DNA of 64,000 nucleotides, from assembly GCF_964656455.1 (NCBI RefSeq), contig NC_135715.1:73545414-73609413 (forward strand), given 5' to 3'. Under the pieces are notes generated by a model that had not been told where the DNA came from, made no database searches, and was given only the letters and a program-made list of their open reading frames with translations. Both the position numbers and the translations under genes were made by a program. This document shows, piece by piece, positions 43,400 to 53,999 of this stretch. Each line of letters begins with the position of its first letter. Positions within the stretch are counted from its first letter, which is position 1. This stretch comes from Halichoerus grypus (taxonomy: Eukaryota; Chordata; Mammalia; Carnivora; Phocidae).

Positions 43400-43620
43400 A
43401 TTACAGGGATTGTTGGCATTTACTTACCCCCTACCAGACAGCAGATGCTGCGTCTATGCCCCAGGACAATAAGGAAAGCACCATCACTTCCCCTTTGCAT
43501 GGAGGAACTAGGGTCTCTGGGTGGTTACATGACCAAGATAGGCTCAGAGCTGGGACTTGAACTCAGGTCCCAGGACTCAAAAGTCTCAGGCTCTGCCTAC
43601 TAAGCTCTTCTCATAACACC
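43400..43620 (-). mobile_element. MIR, antisense
   Basis: GTTGGCATTTACTTACCCCC, CTACCAGACAGCAGATGCTG, TGGAGGAACTAGGGTCTCTG, GGTTACATGACCAAGATAGG, AGCTGGGACTTGAACTCAGG and CTACTAAGCTCTTCTCATAA follow reversed MIR order. Confidence 0.7.
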
Positions 43621-43624
43621 TCTA

Positions 43625-44450
43625 TTGGTAACTTCATTTGCTCAAAGCAACATATCATGAAACAGAAATAATAGGTATAAATGTCAGAAAAGCAGAAAAA
43701 AAATTGTAGACAATTTATTTATATAATAGAAAATCCAAGACAATTAAGTGAAAAATGGTAATTGTTATTTAAATTCTTCTTTGCCCTTCATTATGAAGGA
43801 CCAAATGGCAAGAAGTGACAGGTGTTACAAAGGCTTTCTCAGTTTGCCCAGGTCCTCGTAGGAGTAAAAACATGCTCATCTCGATCCTTACAAGTTTAAT
43901 TTATATCCTCAGGGAATCATTCAAATCCCATCTCTTTAAGAGAAGCATGCAGTCACAGGTAGAGATATGAACAGTTAAATATGTTAATTTACTCTCTTTT
44001 TCTTTATGGGGAAGGAAGAGCATAACAGTTCATCCCTGATATCTACACTCATGGTCTGGCTTCATTGTGCCGGGTATAATGTTCAAGGAATCTTCAAACA
44101 ATAAGAGTTGAGAAGATTAAATTGCTGGAATGGTGTTTAATTTAACAAATTTCTGTAAAGGAAGAAAAGGAGCATTCCCAGGATTCTTTAGTTCATGTTT
44201 TGGAAACCGGCAGCCTGTGTGCAAGCCCTGGCTCATGATGATTCCAGCAGAATAAAGGGGGGGCGGGGGGGAATGCTGCTTTTTATTTCTAAGTGTTGTG
44301 TTTTCATTTTGGTTTTTATTACTTCCTTATGTTTTGGCTCCAGAAAGCAAGCCCAGGACATCTGGGTCAGAAGAATATCTGATAATAGGAAAGAGGTAGG
44401 AGGGATTCTTGCTGAGAAGAGAACAGTAGTGAGAGCAAAAGGATTTAGCA
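43625..44450. other. Unique AT-rich sequence, nothing recognised
   Basis: A G-run (AAAGGGGGGGCGGGGGGG) near 44256-44272 is the only notable feature. Confidence 0.45.
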
Positions 44451-44455
44451 AACTC

Positions 44456-44709
44456 TTTTTTTTTTTTAAGTTTTTATTTAAATTCCATTGAGTTAACATA
44501 CAGTGTAATATTAGTTTCAGGTGTACAATATAGTGATTCAACACTTCCATAAAACACCCAGTGCTCATCATAACAAGTGCCCTCCTTAATCCCCATCACC
44601 TATTTCCCCTATCCCCCCACCCACCTCCCCTCTAGTAACCGTCAGATTGTTCTCTATGGTTAAGAGGTTATTTCTTGCTTTGCCTCTCTCTTTTTTTCCC
44701 CTATGATCT
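44456..44709 (-). mobile_element. Carnivore L1 3' UTR fragment, antisense
   Basis: A T-run followed by ACATACAGTGTAATATTAGT, TTCAGGTGTACAATATAGTG, CACCCAGTGCTCATCATAAC, CCCTCCTTAATCCCCATCAC and TTCTCTATGGTTAAGAGG. Like the piece at 18445, only the 3' UTR is present, so it is an extreme 5' truncation. Confidence 0.9.
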
Positions 44710-44714
44710 AGCAA

Positions 44715-45280
44715 AGTCCTGTCGAGCTCCAGAGCTTGCCTCATCCAAGTGCACCAGCTTTAATTTTCTGTGGTGAGTCGTCTGTGTGGATTCTTATTCC
44801 AATCCAGATTCTGAAGAACTGGGACAGGGCTCTGATTTCATAAAAGTTCATAAACATCACCTGGATATAGTCACTCCTTTCTCAGTGAAATTTGTTGGGG
44901 GGTGGGGAGGGGAATCAAGCTGCACAAAAGCTTGTAGGAGGCTCAGGGCCGGGGGCCGGATGCTCTTGGTTTATGCCTGCCTTGAAGTGAACCTTTCCTT
45001 TGGTCTCTCTGCTGAATGCTTCCTATTATGGAATGAGACCAGTGAGCTTTTCTGATTCATGGATTTTCCACTTCAGAGGAGAGCTGTAACCATCATCTTA
45101 ACAAATCATTTAACTCCCTTTGCTCTTTATTTTGCCCCTGAAAGCATAAAATTCTAGCCTAGCATTAGATCTGAACCCCAGGGGAGCGGTGATCTGGGTG
45201 TTTGCTCTATTCAATCCAAAATAACTCAGGTTTCTTTAGTAAACTGAGTTGAAGAACAGCCTAATTTTCTGTAATGCTTC
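44715..45280. other. Unique sequence, nothing recognised
   Basis: No repeat family or gene identified. Confidence 0.45.
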
Positions 45281-45284
45281 TCAT

Positions 45285-45560
45285 GCAGTCATTTGCTCAT
45301 TTATTCCAGAAACATCTACTGATGACTGGCTGTGTGATAGGCACTCTGCCCAGCTCAGGGAACACAGAGGTGACAAGCGTTCTGTGTGGGGCCCAAGGTC
45401 CAGTGGGAGAGAAAGGATCGAATAAGGAGATCGTGAAGTTGCAATGTGCCAAGTGCTAAGAGAAGGGAGTGGAAAGTGTTGTGGGCACACGATCAAGGGG
45501 AGCCCTCATCTCCTGGGAGAGTTGAGCAGGTCTTCAAGCAGGGTCTTCAGCAGGAAGGTT
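45285..45560 (-). mobile_element. L2 3' end, antisense
   Basis: Reversed L2 3' order: TTTGCTCATTTATTCCAGAA, GTGATAGGCACTCTGCCCAG, GGGAACACAGAGGTGACAAG, CAATGTGCCAAGTGCTAAGA. Confidence 0.65.
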
Positions 45561-45594
45561 CCAGGCCTAAAACAAAACATCAGCATTTGGTGCT

Positions 45595-45920
45595 GTTTTA
45601 GAAGACTCTCCATGTGCTAGGCCTTTGTTGATGTGGCCTCTAATCCTCTCACTAGCCCCACACTCCAATAAGCACTGGCAATAGGAAGCTCCTTCGTGAA
45701 TTCTACCCAATGCCTCTGTCCCCTGACCCCTCATTGGGACTGTGCCCTCCTCTGTCCTACTCATTTCCATTCCATTCTACTCTGTCCTAATTTACTGAAA
45801 TTACCTGTTTATGCATCGATCTCTCCCCCTACACTACACTGTAACCCCCTGAGGGTTTTGGACCCCCAATGTCTGGTATCGTGTTGACATACATAAGGCA
45901 TCTAATAAATTTTTGCAGAG
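45595..45920 (+). mobile_element. L2 3' end, sense (with a possible MIR trace on its left)
   Basis: From about 45690 the sense L2 3' end is visible: CTCTGTCCTAATTTACTGAA, CCCCCTACACTACACTGTAA, CCCCCTGAGGGTTTTGGACC, CCCCAATGTCTGGTATCGTG, AGGCATCTAATAAATTTTTGC. The left 90 bases (CCATGTGCTAGGCCTTTGTT...) may be reversed MIR. Confidence 0.6.
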
Positions 45921-45924
45921 CTAC

Positions 45925-47810
45925 TCATTGAAATGATAATAGCATATGAATAATAGTATAAAAGCTATGCTAACCTATTATTATTAAAATACTAACCTAT
46001 TCATATATAATCCACATATTATTTAATATAGGAAAATACATTCATATAATATATTCATACACTGCTGTGTTATGATTATTATTATTCAGAGATCCAACTT
46101 CTCAGAATACTTACAAATCTTCAGGCATTTGCCATATTTCTTGGCTTTCTGAGTTGAAGCTGATTCCTTTTTATCTGTTCTCTCTTTTGATGGGATAAGG
46201 TCAGCCAGGGGGATGGTGAGAAACGCCACTGGCTTTCTTAGGCAATCGCCACCAACAAGGGGACTTTGGGGAGGTCGGTGGTGCCATCCCATCAGCAAAA
46301 CCTTATTTGTCTTCCCGGAAGGTCCTGGGAGTGATCCCTTCTGTGTTCAGGAAGCTCCTGGGACCCCCAGGGTCCCTGGGTCTGAAGAACATGTTTTATA
46401 AGGATGGTCCTTCTCCAGATCAGGCGGCCAGTTTTTCCCCTTCACCCCAAGGGTGTGTCCCTGCTGGTCCCTCCCCACCCCGTTTCCCTTTGCCAACATG
46501 GGAAACATCCAACATCTGCCATTTGCATCACGTGTGCTTTTGTAGCTTAACATTCTCTATTTCTACAAATAAATGCTTTTACAATAAAACTGAAAGGCCA
46601 GAAAAAGAGGGACAACCTACTTTAAGGTCACTGCTGCCTCCCAGCAAGGGTGTTTAAAAATAACCCCCAATCTGCCATGTGCTCACAACTCTCATTGCGC
46701 CAGCTCAATGGCAGGCCTAGTGCCAGCCGGGATGGCAGTGTGGAAGTTTCCAGACTGTGTGTGTGTGTGTGTATGTGTGACTGAGAAGGTGAGGGACACT
46801 GTTTTTCAACAACAAGGCTTATGGTCCCACCCTGTTGATCTCTGCCTAAGGGCAAATTGATGAGCCTCTGATAGACCGGTTCTAGCATCTGTTTCCAGCT
46901 ATGGGGACACAGCTTCAGGCCCACTTGGAAGTGCTCTGTAGGAAGGAGAACTCTAAGGGGCTGAGTTTTGGCCCACATAGGTATGAATGCCAAGATGTGG
47001 CCTTGGGTAGTGGGGTAGACACTGGGTAGATTCTTCAGTGAGGACTGGGGCCATGACCTCTGGGATCTGCTTCTGCAATGCTGATAGAGGGGGGCCTAGA
47101 TGTTGCAACTGAATCTCAGATGGACTTTTCCAGTAATTTTCAAGCTGTGCTCACAGATCCCTGGAGGTTCTAGGGCAGAGCTTTAGTCTTTCATTTACGC
47201 TAATGGATTGTGTCTGTTACTTCAAATATGACCTTTCCCAAGGATTGTTGCATTTAACCAGAGAACATTCTTAAGGAGAGGAATGGAAGTCAGATGTGGG
47301 CTTCCTGTGAGCCAACAGGCAAGGCGGGGGGGTCTGAGGGCCGCAGGGCCCAGCACCCATGGAGCATCACCTTGGACAGGTGCCTCACACGCTTGTGTCC
47401 AAAATTCACCCTGTGCAACACTGTCTGCACTGCTCTTCTAGGCCGGGCTGGTGGACGACAGCAGGGATAAATGGTATCCCTAATTCTTGACAGTTTCCTG
47501 AAAGACACGAGGGAATTAGGGCTGGAATCTCACCAAGCAGGGACAGCTAATACCTCCCTTCCGTTTCTTTCTGAGGGGCCAGTCTAAGGGCTAATCACAG
47601 CACAAGTGTCTTTCCAATCAAGATTTAAACTAGGACCCTTCCCCCTTGCCTTTTGCTGATGACAGTATAAACAGAATGCGTGTCCCATTGTGCCAGGATC
47701 ACACCAAGCTCCTCATATCTATATGCAAAAGGAGAGCAAGAAGCTGGGGATGTCTAGAGTCATGGGAGCAATTAAATCCCTAGAAGGTCAAGAACCTGAC
47801 CGTTTTTTAT
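45925..47810. other. Unique sequence with a TG microsatellite
   Basis: About 1.9 kb with no recognised gene. A TG run of about 24 bases lies at 46756-46779. The 116-121 codon frames at 46307-46657 and 46628-46993 have no recognisable domain. Confidence 0.45.
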
Positions 47811-47814
47811 CCAC

Positions 47815-48000
47815 TTGTTAAGCATCTACTATGTGCCAAGTACCATGCTAAGTGATTTGTGTACATTATCTCACTTACTTCTACCCCTGAGAGGTGGGTA
47901 ACGCTATCCACATTGTAGAGATGAGAAAACTAAGTTGCAGTAAGTTTAGGACCTTGCCACAAATCTAGGCTTTCTGACTTCAAAGTCTGTTTTCTTGACC
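47815..48000 (-). mobile_element. MIR, antisense
   Basis: AAGCATCTACTATGTGCCAA, GTACCATGCTAAGTGATTTG, GTACATTATCTCACTTACTTC, GAGATGAGAAAACTAAGTTG, ACCTTGCCACAAATCTAGG are reversed MIR blocks. One of the best preserved MIRs here. Confidence 0.9.
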
Positions 48001-48049
48001 TCTGAGGACAAAGACCAAGGCTGTGGACAGAAATGCAAAGCAGGTCACA

Positions 48050-48422
48050 TTTGTCCTCAGTGGCCTCCCCACAGTCCTGTTATATGTGACATCATTTTTC
48101 CCCTGGTAGAGATCCCTGTTCTTCATCCCCTCCCCCACACACATGTACACATGCACACACCCTCATTATCTCAGTGTCTGAGTCAACAGCCAGCTACCTA
48201 TCAGTTTCGTGAATGAAGTCCTCCTAGGCTAACTCATCTGCACCATTGGACCTCCAGCTACCTGAAGAAGAGTGAGGGAACGCTGCCAAGGTTGGCAAAG
48301 CTTGCCCCAGATGAGCAGAACTTCCCAGCTGACTTGCAAACTCTGGATAATAATTAATATTTCTATTTTTTAAGCCACTGCATTTTGGGGTGGTTTGTTA
48401 TGCAGCAATAGCTAACTGGTAC
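48050..48422 (+). mobile_element. MaLR-type LTR, sense
   Basis: The 3' end is typical: TTAAGCCACTGCATTTTGGG, GTGGTTTGTTATGCAGCAAT, AGCTAACTGGTACA. The middle (CTGCACCATTGGACCTCCAG, AAGCTTGCCCCAGATGAGCA) is consistent. The 5' edge is uncertain. Confidence 0.65.
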
Positions 48423-48429
48423 AGCTACA

Positions 48430-49110
48430 CACAACAAGTATATCCTTACCCCTCAGACATTGTACAATGCTTGCTTCCTCTAATATAAGCCCTACTAAAA
48501 AAAAAAAAAAGTATTATCTCAGGTATATAAATCAGACCAGGCATAAACTGGACTTGTAACTTATCTTCTCACTGTGTATTGCTTAGATTTTGTGACAGCT
48601 AGGGTTGTATTTCATATAGTTTACATCTATTTAACCTGCATTTTACTTATTAAAAATAAGAAACTAAAATCAGGAATCAATCTAATGTGGTTGGCAATAC
48701 AAATACTCAATAGCAATTGATTTCGTTGTCAAAATAATATTTTAAAATGTCAGGGTCAAATTTTAAAAAGTGGGGTTTTTTGAAAGTCTCAGTTGCTCTC
48801 TAGGAAAGACTTTGCCTGCAGTGATTTGGAGAAGGCAATGTTCTGCATCTCAGCTGAATTTGGCAAGTCAGGGCTCAGGAGTCTCCTGCTATGAGTCTTG
48901 AAAATGTCATTCTCCCATGAGGAACCACACAGGTTGTGCTGTAAAAATGTAATGTTTTTGTTCCTGATTTTAGCTACCAATCCCAGTTCTACTGATGGTT
49001 CTGTGATGCTATGTGCTGAACCACATTGTTCAAAATGTAATGATCTTAAAAAAAAAAAAAAAGGACTGATTTTTTACAAAAGATGCAGGGTTGTTTAGGG
49101 AGCAGTTTCA
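48430..49110. other. Unique AT-rich sequence
   Basis: Poly(A) runs of about 14 bases lie at 48497 and 49049. Nothing else recognised. Confidence 0.45.
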
Positions 49111-49118
49111 ATCAGCAG

Positions 49119-49756
49119 TGCTAAGGTCTGAATATTTGTGTCCCACCCCCCCAACCCCCCCATCCCCGCTGCCTCTGCAAATTCCTATGTTGAAACCCTA
49201 ATACCCAATGGGATGGTATTTGGAGATGGGGCATTTGGGAGTTAATTATGTAATGAAGGTGGGGTCCTCATGCATGTGATTCATGCCCTAATAAAAAAGG
49301 CTCCAGAGGGGTGCCTGGGTGGCTCAGTTGGTTGAGTGGCTGACTCTTGATTTCTCCTCAAGCCGTGATCTCAGTGTCCTGGGATCAAGCCCCGCATCTG
49401 GCTCTATGCTCAGCAGGGAGTCTGCTTGAGATTCTCTCTCTCCCTCTGTCTCTGCTCTTCCCCCACCCCTCGTGCTCACTTGCATGCTCTCTCTCTCTAA
49501 AGTAAATAAGTAAATCTTTAAAAAAAAAAAAAAGAATAGAATAAAAGAGGCTCCAGAGAGATCCCTTGCTCCTTCTACCATATGAGTGAGAAGGTGCCAG
49601 CTATAAACCAGGAAGAGGGTTCTCACCAGAACATGACCATGTTGGCACCTTGATCATGGACTTCCCAGCCTCTAGAACTGTGAGAAATAAATTTCTGTTG
49701 TTTATAAGCCACCAGGCTGTGGTATTTTGTTATAGCAGCCAGAACAAACTAAGACA
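49119..49756 (+). mobile_element. MaLR (MST/MLT1-like) LTR, sense, split by a Can-SINE
   Basis: Starts TGCTAAGGTCTGAATATTTG, continues TTCCTATGTTGAAACCCTAA, GATGGTATTTGGAGATGGGG, then after the SINE AAGGTGCCAGCTATAAACCA, GGCACCTTGATCATGGACTT, CCAGCCTCTAGAACTGTGAG, AAATAAATTTCTGTTGTTTA and ends ACTAAGACA. Complete solo LTR without internal retroviral genes. Confidence 0.92.
49309..49540 (+). mobile_element. Can-SINE inserted in the MaLR LTR
   Basis: Starts GGGGTGCCTGGGTGGCTCAG and ends with a 14-base A-run and AGAATAGA. ATAAAAAAGGCTCCAGAG (49291) and ATAAAAGAGGCTCCAGAG (49541) differ at one of 18 bases, giving a clear target-site duplication within LTR sequence. Confidence 0.97.
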
Positions 49757-49903
49757 GGTGGTTTAGGCAGGATCCAGGCTGTTAAATAGTTTCTAAGGGA
49801 AAAGTCATGGTTGAAAGAAAAACATGCTATTGGTCAGAAGTGAGCATTCCCCACCCGCCCAAACGTATTTCCTTAGAATTACTTAATTAATAAAACACCG
49901 CAG

Positions 49904-50115
49904 GGGGTGCTTGGGTAGTTCAGTTAGTGAAGTGCCCAATTCTTGATTTCGGCTGGGGTTATGGTCTCAGGGTCGTGCAGTAGAGCCCTGGAGTAGGGCT
50001 CTGCACTCAGACGGGAGTCTGCTTAGGATTCTCTCTCTCCCTCTCTCTCTGCCCCTCCCCCCACCCCCACTTCTGTGCTCTCTCTCAAAAAACAAAATAA
50101 AATAAAAATAAAAAA
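49904..50115 (+). mobile_element. Can-SINE, plus strand
   Basis: Starts GGGGTGCTTGGGTAGTTCAG; the tRNA-like head is more diverged than in neighbours. Tail is AAAACAAAATAAAATAAAAA. ATAAAACACCGCAG (49890) and ATAAAACACTGCAG (50116) are the target-site duplication. Confidence 0.96.
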
Positions 50116-50439
50116 ATAAAACACTGCAGGTATAGGCAAAGTTCCCTATGCTCTTGTTGCCCATCTGTTTTCCACCTCCCTCCCCAGAGGTAATGACTAA
50201 CCAGAATTCTTGTCACAAGCATAACGATGTTACTAAGGTTTTTTGTCAAAATCTCTGCTAAAATCCTGATACACTATGCTAGACCTATAATAGCAGCAAA
50301 AAGATTTTTTTAAATTAAATTAGTATAACCTAAGTGAACCAAAGTTTGTTCCTACTTATTCATCATACTGTTTTATGAATTATATGTACTGTATATAATA
50401 GATACTGTATTATCAATTATGTTACAGTATATTATGTTG

Positions 50440-50640
50440 AATATTTACCCTATGCTGGACACTGTGCAAAAGACTTTTCACATTTGCACTTAATTCTCAC
50501 AATGCCCTCTTTGGGATAAATATTTTTATCTCTGGTCTGCAGACAATAAAACTTAGCTTCAAGAAGTTGCTCGTGGATGTAGAACCAAAATAATTTACAA
50601 GCATGTGGATCCATCTGACTTTTAAAGCCCACATTCAATA
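50440..50640 (-). mobile_element. MIR, antisense
   Basis: AATATTTACCCTATGCTGGA, CACTGTGCAAAAGACTTTTC, TTAATTCTCACAATGCCCTC, GGGATAAATATTTTTATCTC, GTGGATGTAGAACCAAAATA follow reversed MIR order. AT-rich unique sequence precedes it from 50130. Confidence 0.75.
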
Positions 50641-50673
50641 CCAATCTTCTCTTTAAAATTTTTCCAGGTTTTT

Positions 50674-50876
50674 TTCCCCCAAAGATTTATTTATTTATTT
50701 TATAGAGAGAGTGTGTGAGCGTGGGGACAGGCAGAGAGAGAGGGAGAGAGAGAATCTCAAGCAGACTCCCCACTGAGCGGGGAGCCCCATGCGGGGCTCG
50801 ATCTAATCACCCTGAGATCATGATCTGAGCCAAAACCCTAGAATCTGACAACCAACTGAGCCACCCAGGTGCCCCC
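50674..50876 (-). mobile_element. Can-SINE, minus strand
   Basis: Reversed tail AAAGATTTATTTATTTATTT, GA-rich body, reversed head (CAACCAACTGAGCCACCCAG, GTGCCCCC). AAATTTTTCCAGGTTTTT (50656) and AAATTTTTCTAGGTTTTT (50877) form the target-site duplication, one difference in 18. Confidence 0.97.
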
Positions 50877-50899
50877 AAATTTTTCTAGGTTTTTAAATA

Positions 50900-52865
50900 A
50901 AGATCAGTATTAGTCTAATTGGTGCAGAGTTTTGAAACATGTTCTTTCTGTTTTTTAAAAATTGGAATAATCATCCCTGATTTCTAAAATCCCTGACTTC
51001 TAGCACTCCTCCCCTTCCCCATGCTTCCAGAGGGAGTGGCTCTGAGAGTCCATCCAGAAGCCTTAACTGAAGCCAGGGGAAAGCTGCTGGGATTTTAAGA
51101 TTCCGCTTAATCTGCACTGCACCTCCAGGGACACTCTCAGCCTCTCCACACGCTCAGGCTCTGGGTCCAGCCCCAGCTGTAATGGGGGGAGCAGCTCGTC
51201 CCTTGCTGCAGACTCCCTAACGTGAGTGCCACACTTCCCCCCCTCCCCCGCCCCCGCCTAGTGATAGCACACTGTTCTGTTTTAGAAGCTAATGTTGTTC
51301 TGGAACAATTCAGAGAGGCTTGGGCTGCAATTAGAATCCTGCTTGATGGCAGGTGCTGGGAAGACCGGAGGCTAGAGGTGCGGCATGAACAGGTGTCCAT
51401 GCACCCTGAGCACCAGGGAAGACCCCATCCTGTGTCTGCTCTCCTGGCCAGCTATGAATAGTGCCCCCATCTCACACTCAGAGTGCCCTGGCGTGGGCAC
51501 TAAGCTATACGTGGCTCTAACCACCAGGGCGGGACGTGGCCGGTCAGCCCTCCATGCCCCTCTGTGTTCAGAGAGGCCTCAACAACTCCAGGTCACAGTA
51601 TATCCTTGTGGGCTGGGCACTAGAGCTTCTAAAACCTGTGTCAGCTCTTAGGGAGGGGAGTTTTATGCATGTGCCTATGAAGGGTATCCTGGCAGAAGTG
51701 CACATCTAGGCCTGTGAGGGGTGCTGGGATGAACGGGGAGTCCCACCCTCAAGGATCTCAAGCCGCATACAGTGTAATAGTAACAATTTCAAAAGCATGA
51801 AAGTAACCAAAAATCCAATTAAAAAGTGCCACACAGGAGGTGTAGCAGACAAGCCAGGTCTCCTCATCCAGGAGTGATGAGGACAGAGGATATGTACAGG
51901 TGTCTAGGAGCCCTGGGCAGACTGCCTGGAGGCGGCGGCATTGTGCAAGCAGCCCCGCTGGGTGTGGTGCTGACTTACACTGCATGCAGGGGGCAGTGCG
52001 GTCCCCCTGCAGGGATCTAGACTAGGGCCCCTAATTGTGTCTGGGGGCTACCTGTGCTCCTGCTCACTCCATACTGCAAGCCCTTCCTTGCAGCAGAACA
52101 TGGGGCTCCCAGGAGGCCCTCGGTGAGGAGAGACTGAACACAGAGAAGGAAGCGAGTCCTCCACACCCTGCACTGGGTGAGGGTGCTGCATTCCGCCCTC
52201 TGGAAGCAGAAGCACAGACAGCTCAGGGCAGTGCAATGGGATGAAGAGAATTCATTTTTCTTATAATAAAAATGCTCATCAATACCATCCACGGGGCACT
52301 CACTCTGTAGCGGGTTTTATGTACGTAACCAGTTATTAGCTGCAGCCGTATGCACAAAATTTGATTTTCCCTCCATGCCAGCCTTGGCAGGGAACTCAGC
52401 ATCTCTTGGAGTCCCTCTCCACGCCCTCAAAGTCCGTCCATATCTAGCGAAGTGAGTACTAAGGAAAGTTTGTGGAGGATTCCTGAGGGAAGACTGAAGA
52501 GGGAGGGCTCTACCGTAAATATCCTGGAACAAACCACATAAAACTCCCCCAAAGGCGCGTCCAGCCCCTGGGGGCCCTTCTGGCCCAACCAGGGCAGGTG
52601 GCAGGGGTGGTGGGGGATGCGGAGGTCTTGGGCTCTCTCCCAGCAGATTTTCCCCTGCCCCCCAAACGTGTCCTATGTACTGACGTGCCCGGTTGCTCCT
52701 CCTGCTTGACAGACACCTGGGCTTCCCATTAACCAGACCCACTCTCTTTAGAAGGCGGTTTCCTTGGGCAAATTTTGTTGAGGTTTCACACCTGACCACA
52801 AAGTGCCTCTTCCACACAAATTCAGTGTGTTATCCCCCAAAAGAAATTTTGGTGAATAGGATTTT
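50900..52865. other. GC-richer unique sequence, no recognised gene
   Basis: About 2 kb with little recognisable repeat; a weak antisense L2-like trace lies near 51720-51860. A 166-codon minus frame (52317-52817) is Pro/Gly/Arg-rich with no domain and other frames are open alongside it. C-runs near 51236-51258. Confidence 0.45.
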
Positions 52866-52869
52866 CTCT

Positions 52870-52990
52870 ACCTTGTTATGTGGGTCAGCTGAGGCTCAGG
52901 GAGATTAAATACTTTCCCCCAAAATTTTACAAATCCAAATCAAAGTTGGATTTGAGCTCAAGCTTGGCATGTGTATCCTTGGCCTCACTA
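52870..52990 (-). mobile_element. MIR, antisense
   Basis: TATGTGGGTCAGCTGAGGCT, CAGGGAGATTAAATACTTTC, CAAAGTTGGATTTGAGCTCA, and ATCCTTGGCCTCACTAGTCC follow reversed MIR order. Confidence 0.6.
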
Positions 52991-52999
52991 GTCCATTGC

Positions 53000-53800
53000 C
53001 CACTGAGTCATGAAGAAACAGAAGTCCCACATGGGCCCAGGGGACCCTGGTCTCTGCCGTCACCCACAGTAATGGCAGATTTACCCTATGTCCTCCTGTG
53101 AGAGGGACGCTAAGGTGTTGTGCCAAACCCTTATCAGTAGAGTATTTGTTGATCTTTACTGAAGTCAGAAAGCCCCCCAAAAGTGCCCGAGGGTTCCATG
53201 GGGCAAATCAGGGTCGCTATAGACTGATGGGAATGACGGAGCTCCTGCTTAGGCTAGGAGTGCCCATCCTCCTCTGCCCACATTCTCTAGTGCACAGTCA
53301 GACGCTGGAAGAACGTTCTAGCATTAAGGGACCTTCAGATATAAAGCAATGGCATGGAAAGGCTCCTGTCCTCTCACCCAAGCTCTGACTCAGCTGTGGA
53401 AAAGAAAAGCCCGGGTCACAAACTGCCATGGGGACAGTGCTGTTGGCAGAGTGCCTCCTGTTTTCTACTCTCCATCTTTCTTCCAGGGCCTGGCGGTACT
53501 CCTGCGGCAGCTCTGCCCTCTCTCGAGGAGCCCGATGTCCTGCTGGATGTCCAGATTTCATGTACCTACCAGGCAGTCCCAGACCCCGAGAGGTCCTCCA
53601 GCCCATCCATAGTAGCATCTTCTGATTACCAATGGTGATAATATTATTAGTGACCCAGCTACCACACTACCACGACTTAGGTTAATGACAGCCTTGCTCA
53701 TTTCCCAGACTACAGGCCAATGCTGCTGGCCTTTTATCCTGCTGCTGGCCTTTTATCTTTGCCTCCCTGTTTCTTATCTACAAACCTTTATTGTTGTTGG
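53000..53800. other. Unique sequence, nothing recognised
   Basis: All three + frames are open for 65-94 codons around 53350-53640 and one minus frame overlaps them, a chance pattern in GC-rich DNA. A tandem 20-base repeat of CTGCTGGCCTTTTATC-type sequence occurs at about 53722-53757. Confidence 0.45.
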
Positions 53801-53803
53801 GTT

Positions 53804-53997
53804 TGTTTTGTTTTGTTTTAAGATTTATTTATTTATTGTGAGAGCGAGCGACTGTGTGAGCAGGGGGAGGGGCAAAGGGAATGAAACTCAAGCGGACTCT
53901 CCACTGAGTGAGGAGCCTACGTGGGCCTCAGTCTCAGGACTCTGAGATTGTCACGTGAGCCAAAACCGAAAGTCTGATGCTTAACCGAATGAGCCAC
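53804..53997 (-). mobile_element. Can-SINE, minus strand, head-truncated
   Basis: Reversed tail (TTTGTTTTGTTTTGTTTTAA), body TGAGCAGGGGGAGGGGCAAA, and head up to AACCGAATGAGCCAC, after which the usual CCAGGCGCCCC is absent. No clear target-site duplication was seen. Confidence 0.9.
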
Positions 53998-53999
53998 AA

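Noticed and set aside
49119..49756. Endogenous retrovirus with genes
   Set aside because: Only solo MaLR LTRs are present; no gag, pol or env-like frame occurs near any of them.
52317..52817. 166-codon minus-strand frame
   Set aside because: Pro/Gly/Arg-rich with no domain and with other frames open over the same bases.
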